Shown: in pieces, positions 1-7,816 of the stretch
How the letters are laid out: every line of letters starts with the position of its first letter
How positions within the stretch are numbered: position 1 is the stretch's first letter
Assembly (NCBI GenBank): GCA_947492955.1
Contig: CANLOV010000006.1
Location: 1 to 64,000, forward strand
Length of the DNA stretch: 64,000 nucleotides
Reading direction: 5' to 3'
From: an uncultured Cellulophaga sp.
Lineage (GTDB): Bacteria > Bacteroidota > Bacteroidia > Flavobacteriales > Flavobacteriaceae
Translations under genes and position numbers: made by a program
The notes under the pieces: model-generated
Database searches by the model: none
What the model was told of the DNA's origin: nothing
Seen by the model: only the letters and a program-made list of their open reading frames with translations

Positions 1-382
1 TCTCCTCCATTGTCCAATATTCCTCACTGCTGCCTCCCGTAGGAGTCTGGTCCGTGTCTCAGTACCAGTGTGGGGGATCCCCCTCTCAGGGCCCCTACCC
101 ATCGTAGTCATGGTAAGCCGTTACCTTACCATCTAACTAATGGGACGCATAGTCATCTTATACCGTAACCTTTAATTATTAATCGATGCCAATCAATAAT
201 ACCATGAAGTATTAATCCAAATTTCTCTGGGCTATCCTTCAGTATAAGGTAGATTCTATACGCGTTGCGCACCCGTGCGCCGGTCGTCAGCAGTAGCAAG
301 CTACTCTGTTACCCCTCGACTTGCATGTGTTAGGCCTGCCGCTAGCGTTCATCCTGAGCCAGGATCAAACTCTTCATCGTTG
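1..382 (-). rRNA. rrs: 16S ribosomal RNA, 5' part only
   Basis: This is the first ~380 nucleotides of a small-subunit rRNA gene on the minus strand; the rest lies before the window. The reverse complement contains the universal start-region primer site (AGAGTTTGATCCTGGCTCAG, about 356-375), the AACACATGCAAGTCGA segment and the ACTCCTACGGGAGGCAGCAG site near the window edge. The 5' end is placed near 382 by comparison with the known mature end a few bases before GAAGAGTTTGATC; processing could shift this slightly. The variable regions look flavobacterial, but I cannot name the genus. The 16S 5' end is the start of an rrn operon, so 16S-ITS-23S-5S should continue leftward. Confidence 0.97.
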
Positions 383-546
383 TTTTTTATATAACTTGAC
401 GAGTATTAATTCTCTAACTCTCGGTTTTTATTCTCAATTTTTTTAATCTAAATTTATCACTAAATTTAAATTACGCTGTCTCTCCAATATGTCTATGAAC
501 TTCTTACTCTCTTTACTATCGCTAACACTCATGCGCTAAGCGGCTG

Positions 547-577
547 CAAATATAAAACCTTTTTTATTCCTGACAAA
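547..577 (-). promoter_or_regulatory. rRNA promoter P1 (16S-proximal)
   Basis: On the minus strand there is TTTG (574-577), then TATATTTG (547-554), with exactly 19 bases between them. This matches the Bacteroidetes -33/-7 consensus (TTTG, N19, TAnnTTTG) without mismatch. It fires toward the 16S gene, whose 5' end is about 165 bases downstream. Confidence 0.85.
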
Positions 578-671
578 CTTTTTAAAACTTATTTTTAAAA
601 AGTTTTTCTCGCCATTCCTAAATCAACATTTTATATGAACTTTCCGCTAACACTACTCCGCTAACGGGCTG

Positions 672-701
672 CAAACCTACAACCTTTTTATATTCTAACA
701 A
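672..701 (-). promoter_or_regulatory. rRNA promoter P2 (16S-distal)
   Basis: On the minus strand, TTG (699-701), 19 bases, then TAGGTTTG (672-679). It is a second near-perfect Bacteroidetes promoter, 125 bases upstream of P1, pointing the same way. Tandem promoters are common for rRNA operons. Confidence 0.82.
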
Positions 702-813
702 CAAAATAATTCAACTTTTTTTGACGTTTTTTATAACTAGTTGATTATTGGATATATGGAAATAAAAAAACGGACTTAAAGATATAGGAAAAATGTATAC
801 TACGCAAATGATT

Positions 814-1491
814 TTACTTATTTGTAGGTTTTTTCCACTTATTAGACAGTGATGCGTAATCGTAATCTAATACAGACTTCTGCCGCTCTAGCCTATTATC
901 TGCAAAAGCACGCTGTAAAATATCTTCTATTAAATAATCTTCGTGAACACTTTCTGGATGAAACTCTTCTTTAATACTAATCTTAAAGGCTTTTGCAGTT
1001 GCATTATACCAAAAAGCTCTCCACCCATTCCTCAATTCCTTTACTAAATTAAAAGATGTTGTTCCTGTTTGCCTATGGATTAGCTTTACTAAAATCTGCC
1101 CTTCGGTACGTGTTAGTTTTTTTAATTCTTCTGCAAACTCTCCTTCTATATACTTATGAACCTTTTTGGTATACTTTCTTTTTTTAGACTTTTTCTTAAT
1201 CTGTGCTAAACTATCATTTAATTCTACCAAACGTTCAGATGCCAATTTTGCATACGGATATACTTTTATAGTTTTTCTACGGAGTATATAATAACGTAGT
1301 TTCTCTTCTCGTGAAGAAAATTTTAACTTACCAAAAATATATACTTCATCTAAAGATATAGAACTTCTAAATATAGAATCTCCATCTACTTTAATATATT
1401 CTTTCGCAATTGTATCTTTAGCTTGCTCTTTTTGAGCTAAACCAACAAAGGAAATTAATACAAATAAAAATAATACAACTTTTTTCATCAC
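814..1491 (-). CDS. DUF4294 family protein
   Basis: A 225-residue secreted or periplasmic protein of unknown function found across Flavobacteriia. Residues 1-20 form a signal peptide (MMKK, hydrophobic stretch, then LAQ). The middle has the family's basic, helical region (IKKKSKKRKYTKK, about 96-108) followed by the conserved segment with KLIHRQTG and ELRNGWRAFWYN (about 136-163). A TAATTTTG promoter box sits 23 bases upstream of the start. It is divergent from the M42 peptidase gene. Family membership is recognised from the sequence; no role is known to me. Confidence 0.8.
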   Translation of the reverse strand: MMKKVVLFLFVLISFVGLAQKEQAKDTIAKEYIKVDGDSIFRSSISLDEVYIFGKLKFSSREEKLRYYILRRKTIKVYPYAKLASERLVELNDSLAQIKKKSKKRKYTKKVHKYIEGEFAEELKKLTRTEGQILVKLIHRQTGTTSFNLVKELRNGWRAFWYNATAKAFKISIKEEFHPESVHEDYLIEDILQRAFADNRLERQKSVLDYDYASLSNKWKKPTNK

Positions 1492-1513
1492 AACTTAAAA
1501 TCAAACCTCATAC

Positions 1514-1521
1514 CAAAATTA
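1514..1521 (-). promoter_or_regulatory. -7 box for DUF4294 gene
   Basis: Minus-strand TAATTTTG matches TAnnTTTG. The best upstream TTG is 24 bases away, slightly long. The start codon is 23 bases downstream, a normal short leader. Confidence 0.5.
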
Positions 1522-1564
1522 ACGATAAAGATATAATGTTATTATCAAATAAAAGTAATATCAT

Positions 1565-1572
1565 TAAGTTTG
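1565..1572 (+). promoter_or_regulatory. -7 box for M42 peptidase gene
   Basis: Plus-strand TAAGTTTG matches TAnnTTTG, 18 bases before the ATG at 1590. No convincing TTG lies at the expected distance, so the -33 element is weak or absent. Confidence 0.5.
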
Positions 1573-1589
1573 TAATTAAAACATATTAA

Positions 1590-2678
1590 ATGAGTACAAA
1601 GAATATTATTACAAAAAAGTCTCTAGCTTTTTTTGAAAAATACTTGAATAATGCTGCCCCTACTGGTTACGAATGGGAAGGGCAAAAATTATGGATGGAT
1701 TATCTTAAACCTTATGTTGATACTTTTATAACAGATACCTATGGTTCTGCTGTTGGTGTTATTAATCCAGATGCCAAATATAAAGTTGTTATTGAAGGTC
1801 ATTCTGATGAAATTTCATGGTATGTAAACTATATTACTGATGATGGTTTACTATATGTTATACGTAATGGTGGTAGTGATCACCAAATTGCTCCTTCTAA
1901 ATGGGTAAATATTCATACTAAAAATGGTATTGTAAAAGGTATTTTTGGATGGCCAGCTATACATACTAGAAGCAATGCTAAAGAAGAACCACCAAAAATT
2001 GATAATATATTTATTGATATAGGTGCCAAAGATAAAGCTGAAGTTGAAAAAATGGACGTTCATGTTGGTTGTGTAATTACGTACCCTGATACTTTTCATG
2101 TCTTAAATGATAATAAATTTGTTTGTAGAGCAATAGATAATAGAGCTGGTGGGTTTATGATTGCCGAAGTTGCTAGATTATTACACGAAAACAAAAAGAA
2201 ACTACCTTTTGGTTTATACATTAGCAATTGTGTACAAGAAGAAGTTGGTCTACGTGGTGCTGAAATGATTACGCAAACTATTAAACCCGATGTTGCTATT
2301 GTAACTGATGTTTGCCATGATACTACCACTCCTATGATTGATAAGAAAAAGCAAGGACATACCGAAATTGGTGCTGGCCCTGTTATTTCTTATGCTCCTG
2401 CTGTTCAAAATAAATTGCGCGAGCGTATTATAGAAACTGCTGAAGAAAATAAAATTCCTTTTCAGCGCATGGCATCTTCTAGATACACCGGAACAGATAC
2501 CGATGCTTTTGCTTATAGTAATGGTGGTGTTGCTTCTGCATTAATATCTTTACCATTAAGGTATATGCACACTACTGTTGAAACTGTTCATAAAGATGAT
2601 GTTGAAAATGTAATTAGACTAATCTATGAAACATTATTAAACATTAAGGATGGTGAAACTTTTAGCTATTTTGAATAA
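1590..2678 (+). CDS. M42 family metallopeptidase
   Basis: A 362-residue cytosolic zinc aminopeptidase of the M42 (FrvX/TET) family, which trims peptides from the N terminus in large oligomeric cages. The usual metal and catalytic residues are visible: H71 and D73 (GHSDE), D183 in AIDNRAGG, the E217-E218 pair in QEEVGLRGA, D240 and H327 near RYMHTT. Length and motif order are normal for the family, and there is no signal peptide. Its substrate cannot be deduced from sequence. It stands alone between a divergent DUF4294 gene and a terminator at 2693. Confidence 0.93.
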   Translation: MSTKNIITKKSLAFFEKYLNNAAPTGYEWEGQKLWMDYLKPYVDTFITDTYGSAVGVINPDAKYKVVIEGHSDEISWYVNYITDDGLLYVIRNGGSDHQIAPSKWVNIHTKNGIVKGIFGWPAIHTRSNAKEEPPKIDNIFIDIGAKDKAEVEKMDVHVGCVITYPDTFHVLNDNKFVCRAIDNRAGGFMIAEVARLLHENKKKLPFGLYISNCVQEEVGLRGAEMITQTIKPDVAIVTDVCHDTTTPMIDKKKQGHTEIGAGPVISYAPAVQNKLRERIIETAEENKIPFQRMASSRYTGTDTDAFAYSNGGVASALISLPLRYMHTTVETVHKDDVENVIRLIYETLLNIKDGETFSYFE

Positions 2679-2692
2679 TTAATATAAAACAT

Positions 2693-2720
2693 AAGCCTCA
2701 TTAATTTGAGGCTTTTTATT
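2693..2720 (+). terminator. Hairpin terminator after the M42 gene
   Basis: An AAGCCTCA/TGAGGCTT stem (2693-2700 and 2707-2714) is followed by TTTTATTT. It ends one base before the ATG of the next gene at 2722, so it is also the immediate 5' context of that gene. Confidence 0.8.
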
Positions 2721-2721
2721 T

Positions 2722-4632
2722 ATGAGTAACGTTATATCATTAAGGGTTGCCGATTTTTTAAAGAATTACCCCCCTTTTAATTTCATTCAAAAAAACAGAT
2801 TACAAGAAATATCACAACAAGTAAAAGTGTTATATTTTGAAAAAGGGGATGAAATCTTTAAACAGGATAAAAAAACACAAGACATTTTTTACATTGTAAA
2901 AGATGGTGCAATTGGTCTGTACAGAAATGAAGATAAAACAGCTAAACTTATAGATATAAATGACGAAGGAGATATTTTTGGGTTACGGTCTATAATTTCT
3001 AAGGAAAATTATCATATGAGTGCTATTGCTGAAGAAGAGACCATATTATATGGTATCCCCAGCTCTGTTTTTATTCTTAATTTAGAAAAAAACAAAAAGG
3101 TTCAGGAATATTTACTTTCTAGTTTTGCTTCTAACTCTAGTAGTTCTAAAACCACAATAAGCAATAGTATAAATTCTATAGGCGCTGATCAAGACAAAGA
3201 CAACTTATGGGAGCTACAACCTGTTAAGTATACAAAAAAAGTAATAAGCTGCCTTCCTAATACTTCTGTAAAAAGTTTAGCTAAAACTATGTCTAAAAAA
3301 GACATTGGAAGCATTGTAATAGCAGAAAACGACATTCCTATTGGTATTATTACTGATTCTGATTTAAGAAAAAAAATTGCTACAGGCGATTACCCTATAG
3401 ATACTTGCGCAAAAGATATTATGTCTTCTCCCGTTATAACACAACCGCCCAATATTACAGTATCGCAGGCGCAAATGATTATGGTTAAATATAACATAAA
3501 GCATTTGTGTATTACAGCTGATGGCACCATTAACACCAATATCATTGGCTTTTTATCTGAGCATGATGTACTAGTGTCCAAGGCTAGTAACCCGTCTGCA
3601 TTAATAAAAGAAGCTAAACGATCTAAAAAAGTTAGTCAGTTACGAGAGATAAAGGCTAAAAGTACCGCCTTATTAAAAGGATATTTAGAACAAGATTTAA
3701 GAATAACACATATTTCTAAAATTATATCTGAAATTAATGACGTTCTTACGATTAGAGCTATTGAATTAGCTCAAAAAAAACTCAAGAAAAAACCTCCTGT
3801 AAAATTTACCTGGATAGCACTTGGCAGCCAAGGCAGACATGAACAATTACTTCCTACAGATCAAGATAATGGTTTAATTTTTGAAAATGTTCCTCCTGAA
3901 AAATACGAGGAAACTAAAAAGTACTTTTTAGAATTAGCTGCTATTATCACCAAATATTTACACAAAATTGGGTTTGAGTACTGCCCTGCAGATATGATGG
4001 GTAGTAATCCAAAATGGTGCCTTTCGTTAGCTGAATGGAAAAATCAATTTAAACAATGGATACTAAACCCTACTGAAGAAGCCATATTATTGTCTTCTAT
4101 ATTTTTTGATTTCAATTTTATTTATGGAGAAAAAAGCTATACAACCGAATTATCTAAAACAATACACGAAACTTTATCTACAAATAGTATACTATATAAA
4201 TTTTTAGCAAAAGAATCTTTAAGTAAACCATCTCCTCTTGGTTTCTTTAGACAATTTTTAGTAGAGCAAAATGGAGAAAACAAAGACTTTTTTGATATTA
4301 AAATTAGGGCTATGATGCCCTTAATTGATGCTGCTCGGGTTTTATCTTTATACAACAAATTTGTAGACATTAACAACACCTCTCTTAGGTATGAAAAATT
4401 GGCTGTTTTAGAACCTCAAAATAAAGATTTGTATTTATCATGTGCCGCAGCATTTAAAGTGCTTACCAAATTTAGAACAAAACAAGGTGTTTTTCATAAC
4501 AGTTCTGGTAGGTATATAGAGCTAAAATCTTTAACTAAAGAAGACAAACTAAAACTAAAGAAAGCCTTTAAACCAATTAAAGAAATACAAGAAACATTGG
4601 CTTTACGTTTTAACCTATCTAATTTCTCTTAA
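2722..4632 (+). CDS. cNMP-binding/CBS/DUF294 nucleotidyltransferase-like protein
   Basis: A 636-residue cytosolic signalling protein with a known multi-domain layout. Residues ~10-130 form a cyclic-nucleotide-binding-like beta barrel. Residues ~165-290 contain two CBS domains (an IGIITDSDLR motif in the first). Residues ~320-450 form the DUF294 domain, related to the GlnD nucleotidyltransferase, with G368-S369 in GSQGRHEQ and D380/D382 in TDQD. The rest is the DUF294 C-terminal domain. The nucleotidyltransferase residues look intact. The gene stops two bases before a DnaQ-like exonuclease gene, a pairing common in bacteria that suggests joint function. The ligand and target are unknown. Confidence 0.9.
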   Translation: MSNVISLRVADFLKNYPPFNFIQKNRLQEISQQVKVLYFEKGDEIFKQDKKTQDIFYIVKDGAIGLYRNEDKTAKLIDINDEGDIFGLRSIISKENYHMSAIAEEETILYGIPSSVFILNLEKNKKVQEYLLSSFASNSSSSKTTISNSINSIGADQDKDNLWELQPVKYTKKVISCLPNTSVKSLAKTMSKKDIGSIVIAENDIPIGIITDSDLRKKIATGDYPIDTCAKDIMSSPVITQPPNITVSQAQMIMVKYNIKHLCITADGTINTNIIGFLSEHDVLVSKASNPSALIKEAKRSKKVSQLREIKAKSTALLKGYLEQDLRITHISKIISEINDVLTIRAIELAQKKLKKKPPVKFTWIALGSQGRHEQLLPTDQDNGLIFENVPPEKYEETKKYFLELAAIITKYLHKIGFEYCPADMMGSNPKWCLSLAEWKNQFKQWILNPTEEAILLSSIFFDFNFIYGEKSYTTELSKTIHETLSTNSILYKFLAKESLSKPSPLGFFRQFLVEQNGENKDFFDIKIRAMMPLIDAARVLSLYNKFVDINNTSLRYEKLAVLEPQNKDLYLSCAAAFKVLTKFRTKQGVFHNSSGRYIELKSLTKEDKLKLKKAFKPIKEIQETLALRFNLSNFS

Positions 4633-4634
4633 TT

Positions 4635-5294
4635 ATGTTCTCTTTCTTTAAAAAAAAGCAAAAACAGTTTCCTGAGTTCTGGAACAAACATTTATCTTTA
4701 TTTAAAAATGAAGTTAATACTCCTTTAAACGAAACTCGTTTTATATTTCTAGATACAGAAACTACTGGTTTAAAAATAAATTTTGATCGCATTTTATCTA
4801 TTGGAGCTATTAGCTCTATAGCCAATAGTATTAATATTGCCGATAGTTTTGAGGTATACATACAACAAAATCTTTTTAAAAAAGATACCGTAAAGATACA
4901 CGGCATAAGAAAAAGTGGCATAAAAAAAATTGAAGAATTAGATGCTTTAAAATTATTTCTTGAATATATACAGAATGATATTTTAGTAGCACACCATGCT
5001 TTTTTTGACATGGGAATTATTAACGAAGCTCTCCTTAGAAATGGATTAGGCAAATTACAAAACAAGATACTAGATACTGGTATTCTTTTTAAAGCCTCTA
5101 AACACCAAGTTAATTATGTTGATAAACATTATACTTTAGATGATTTATGTGATGAGTTAAAAATACCTAAAAGCGATAGGCATACTGCTTCTGGTGATGC
5201 TTTTATTACCGCTATAGCTTTTCAAAAAATTATAAATAGATTAAATAAGAAAAAGGATTTAAGCGTTAAAGATTTACTACAAATAAAAGCATAA
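4635..5294 (+). CDS. DnaQ-like 3'-5' exonuclease
   Basis: A 219-residue DEDDh-type exonuclease related to the proofreading subunit of DNA polymerase III. ExoI is DTETTGL with D40 and E42, ExoII has H120-H121 and D125 in AHHAFFDM, and ExoIII has H183 and D188 in HTASGDA. All catalytic residues are present. It has no polymerase-binding tail like that of E. coli epsilon, so it may be a stand-alone nuclease. It follows the DUF294 gene after two bases and is probably translated from the same message. Confidence 0.9.
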   Translation: MFSFFKKKQKQFPEFWNKHLSLFKNEVNTPLNETRFIFLDTETTGLKINFDRILSIGAISSIANSINIADSFEVYIQQNLFKKDTVKIHGIRKSGIKKIEELDALKLFLEYIQNDILVAHHAFFDMGIINEALLRNGLGKLQNKILDTGILFKASKHQVNYVDKHYTLDDLCDELKIPKSDRHTASGDAFITAIAFQKIINRLNKKKDLSVKDLLQIKA

Positions 5295-5308
5295 CAATAC
5301 TTTTTACT

Positions 5309-5860
5309 TTGGATGAACTATTAGACATATTAGATAGTAATGGAAATTACATAGAAAAAACAGCTATGAAATCTGAAGCACATGCCAAAGGCATGTTTCA
5401 CCCAACTACTCATATTTGGTTTTACACTAAAAACAAAGAAGTTTTATTACAGCAACGAGGAAAAAACAAAGCTATATTCCCATTACTATGGGATGTTTCT
5501 GTAGCTGGCCACATTGGTGCTGGCGAATCTATTGAATTATCTGCCATGCGAGAGATCGAAGAAGAAATAGGAATTGCAATATCTAAAAATGAGCTACAAA
5601 AAATAGGTGTTTTTAAATCGATGCATAAACATACAAATGGCTTACTAGATTACGAGTTTCATCATACTTATATTTGTGAGCTAAAGGTTTCATTAAACGA
5701 ACTAGTAAAACAAAAAAGCGAAGTAGAAGCACTAAGGCTTACTCCGCTTTCAACTTTTATTACACAGTTACAAAATTCTGAAACTGTAATGAAATATGTT
5801 CCGCATTCCAGAGAATACTACAAAACTATAATAGAAGCCATTAATAAAAAACTATTTTAA
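5309..5860 (+). CDS. Nudix hydrolase (TTG start)
   Basis: A 183-residue Nudix protein that should hydrolyse a nucleoside diphosphate linked to another group. The Nudix box is complete: a G, five residues, E, seven residues, then REIEEEIGI (about residues 71-93). The best start is a TTG at 5309, giving MDELLDILDSNGN, an N terminus typical of this subfamily; the ATG at 5313 is out of frame and the first in-frame ATG (5366) would cut the domain. It resembles the Idi-like Nudix group but lacks the cysteine motif of isopentenyl-diphosphate isomerase. It sits 14 bases after the exonuclease, and its end overlaps that of hisS by nine bases. Confidence 0.85.
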   Translation: MDELLDILDSNGNYIEKTAMKSEAHAKGMFHPTTHIWFYTKNKEVLLQQRGKNKAIFPLLWDVSVAGHIGAGESIELSAMREIEEEIGIAISKNELQKIGVFKSMHKHTNGLLDYEFHHTYICELKVSLNELVKQKSEVEALRLTPLSTFITQLQNSETVMKYVPHSREYYKTIIEAINKKLF

Positions 5861-7231
5861 ATCCTGAATAAAGCTATTTAAATCAGAGATTTTATATGTT
5901 TTTTGACTTCCTTCTTCCATATTTTTAACCACAAAAGATTCATTAGCTAATTCCTGGTCTCCTATCAATATTACAAAAGGAACTTGCCTATTATTAGCAT
6001 ATTTCATTTGTTTTTGCATTTTAGCACTACTTGGATATACATCTGCCTTAACTCCCAACTTACGAAGTTGACTTACTAATTTTAGAGCTACTAAGGCTTC
6101 TTTCTCTCCAAAATTAACACATAATACTTGTAAAGACTGATCTATAGCTTCTGGAAACAAACCTAATTCTTCTAAAACTAAATAAATACGATCTAAGCCA
6201 AAAGAAATACCAACGCCACTTACATTTTTTAATCCAAAAATTCCGGTAAGATCATCGTAGCGTCCACCGCCTCCTATTGAGCCCATTTTTACATTTTCCG
6301 GAGCAGCTACTTCAAAAATAGCTCCTGTATAATAATTAAGACCACGAGCTAATGTTACATCTATAGCTAGATTTGCTGATTCTAAACCTAATTCATCTAT
6401 TGTTTCTATTATAAACTTAAGCTCTTGCACCCCTTTAACACCTTCTTCAGAAGTGGCTAAAAGTTGCTCTAATATAGCCAGTTGTTCTATATTACTCCCT
6501 TGTAAAGAAAATAAAGGTGCCGCTTTTTCTATTGCTTGTTCAGAAATACCTTTTGCAAGCATTTCTTTCTTTACCCCTTCTTCTCCTATTTTATCTAACT
6601 TATCTAAAGCTACTGTAAAGTTTATAAGATGTTGCTTTGCACCTATAACTTCTGCTATTCCTGCAAGTATTTTTCTATTATTTAGCTTAATAGTTACTCC
6701 TTCTAACTTCAATTCAGTAAAAACAGCATCATACAATTGTACCAATTCTACCTCTTGCAATAAAGAGTTTGAACCTACTACATCCGCATCACATTGAAAA
6801 AACTCACGAAAACGTCCTTTTTGTGGTCTATCTGCCCTCCATACTGGTTGTATTTGATATCTCTTAAAAGGAAAATCTATCTCATTCTGGTGCATTACTA
6901 CATAACGAGCAAAGGGTACCGTAAGGTCGTAACGCAATGCCTTTTCAGAAATTTTAGGAGTTAATGAGCTAGATTTTTTAGAACTATAGGTTACATCATC
7001 TACTTTACTAATAAAATCTCCAGAGTTTAAAATCTTAAAAATTAAGCGATCACCTTCTTCCCCATATTTACCCATTAAGGTGCTTAAATTCTCAAATGAT
7101 GGTGTTTCTATAGGTTGAAAACCAAAAGTTTTAAAATGTTTTTTTACAATGTCAAAAATGTAATTTCTTTTAATAACCTCGGACGGAGAAAAATCTCTTG
7201 TTCCTTTTGGTATGGTTGGTTTTTGTGCCAT
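5852..7231 (-). CDS. hisS: Histidyl-tRNA synthetase
   Basis: A 459-residue class II aminoacyl-tRNA synthetase that charges tRNA-His. Visible signatures are the N-terminal KGTRDF segment, motif 2 around residues ~95-125 (RYDLTVPFARYV, later RPQKGRFREFFQ), the histidine-specific ARGLNYYTG and motif 3 (GISFGLDR). The anticodon-binding domain fills the last ~90 residues. The length is usual for Bacteroidetes, somewhat longer than in E. coli. It lies 36 bases after the DUF6495-like gene and is probably cotranscribed with it. Its 3' end overlaps the convergent Nudix gene by nine bases, with no room for a separate terminator. Confidence 0.97.
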   Translation of the reverse strand: MAQKPTIPKGTRDFSPSEVIKRNYIFDIVKKHFKTFGFQPIETPSFENLSTLMGKYGEEGDRLIFKILNSGDFISKVDDVTYSSKKSSSLTPKISEKALRYDLTVPFARYVVMHQNEIDFPFKRYQIQPVWRADRPQKGRFREFFQCDADVVGSNSLLQEVELVQLYDAVFTELKLEGVTIKLNNRKILAGIAEVIGAKQHLINFTVALDKLDKIGEEGVKKEMLAKGISEQAIEKAAPLFSLQGSNIEQLAILEQLLATSEEGVKGVQELKFIIETIDELGLESANLAIDVTLARGLNYYTGAIFEVAAPENVKMGSIGGGGRYDDLTGIFGLKNVSGVGISFGLDRIYLVLEELGLFPEAIDQSLQVLCVNFGEKEALVALKLVSQLRKLGVKADVYPSSAKMQKQMKYANNRQVPFVILIGDQELANESFVVKNMEEGSQKTYKISDLNSFIQDLK

Positions 7232-7267
7232 TTTTTAGTCTAAAATTTTATGCTAGTTAGTTACAAC

Positions 7268-7750
7268 TTAAGATTCTGGTGATGCTATAATTTTATCGAA
7301 CCACTTATACAAATCCCCTTTAGTAATAACTGCTCCTTGTTTAATTAAATTAAACTTATCTAAATTTTTATCTTCTGTATACGCTTTTGATGCCGTAAGG
7401 TATTCTACAAAATCTCCTTGCCAATTTTTCTTAAACCAATCGAAACCTTCTGGGGTTGTTAAATCCAAATCGGGGTTCATTACTTTTACAGATATCAACT
7501 TCATTTCTTTATCTGTTAAGTGAAATAAATGCATGTTCTGCGCCGATATATTTTCTAAATAATTAACTTTAGATAATACACCTTCCCAAACCAAATCGCT
7601 AAAGATATCTATTTCTTCTTCTGCTACTTGTGGCTTATCTCTTTTTATTGTTTCCCATTCGTCTCCTGTTATAGATTGTGTTGAAAGGAAATTTATAAAC
7701 TCTACATGCAATTCTTCTAACTGCTGCTTGGTTAATCTTGTATACTTCAT
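7268..7750 (-). CDS. DUF6495-like conserved protein
   Basis: A 160-residue soluble, acidic protein of unknown function, common in Flavobacteriia next to hisS. The start is taken as the ATG at 7750 (MKYTRLT), since an upstream in-frame TTG at 7759 would add only MQL and lies inside a terminator tail. There is no signal peptide, membrane segment or obvious catalytic motif; it looks all-helical with several tryptophans and a C-terminal FNLIKQGAVITKGDLYKWFD stretch. The DUF6495 name is from memory of the family and is less certain than the gene itself. Confidence 0.7.
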   Translation of the reverse strand: MKYTRLTKQQLEELHVEFINFLSTQSITGDEWETIKRDKPQVAEEEIDIFSDLVWEGVLSKVNYLENISAQNMHLFHLTDKEMKLISVKVMNPDLDLTTPEGFDWFKKNWQGDFVEYLTASKAYTEDKNLDKFNLIKQGAVITKGDLYKWFDKIIASPES

Positions 7751-7757
7751 AAGTTGC

Positions 7758-7792
7758 AAAAATAAAAAGGCTACACCAATTGTGCAGCCTTT
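7758..7792 (-). terminator. Terminator of the Oar-like receptor gene
   Basis: On the minus strand, AAGGCTGCAC (7783-7792) pairs with GTGTAGCCTT (7767-7776) with one G-U pair, followed by TTTATTTTT. It lies between the receptor stop at 7817 and the start of the next gene at 7750. Confidence 0.75.
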
Positions 7793-7816
7793 TGAACCTT
7801 AAATATTAAAATCCTT

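Larger units (their letters stand above)
520..701 (-). repeat. Duplicated promoter/initial-transcribed block
   Basis: The two rRNA promoters lie in two similar blocks, about 520-577 and 645-701. Read on the minus strand, each block has the -33 box, an A-rich spacer ending in AAAAAGGTT, a TAnnTTTG box, then GCAGCC, TTAGCG and GTGTTAGCG elements in the same order. A TATGAACTT motif (minus-strand reading AAGTTCATA) follows in both. The similarity suggests a local duplication of one promoter unit. Confidence 0.7.
383..813. other. rRNA operon leader and promoter region
   Basis: This gene-free stretch of about 430 bases separates the 16S gene from the DUF4294 gene. It holds two Bacteroidetes-type promoters firing toward the 16S gene, each inside a repeated block, plus an AT-rich leader. 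The DUF4294 gene ends at 814 and is transcribed in the same minus direction toward this region, so its transcript must end in about 700-813. I see no clear hairpin terminator there. No open reading frame of note is present. Confidence 0.8.

Noticed and set aside
4619..5065. A 148-codon open frame opposite the exonuclease gene
   Set aside because: It is antisense to a gene with all DnaQ-type catalytic residues, has an odd cysteine- and phenylalanine-rich composition, and matches no family I know.
5309..5860. The Nudix protein as isopentenyl-diphosphate isomerase
   Set aside because: It lacks the conserved cysteine motif (TNTCCSHP type) of that enzyme and has an ordinary Nudix box.
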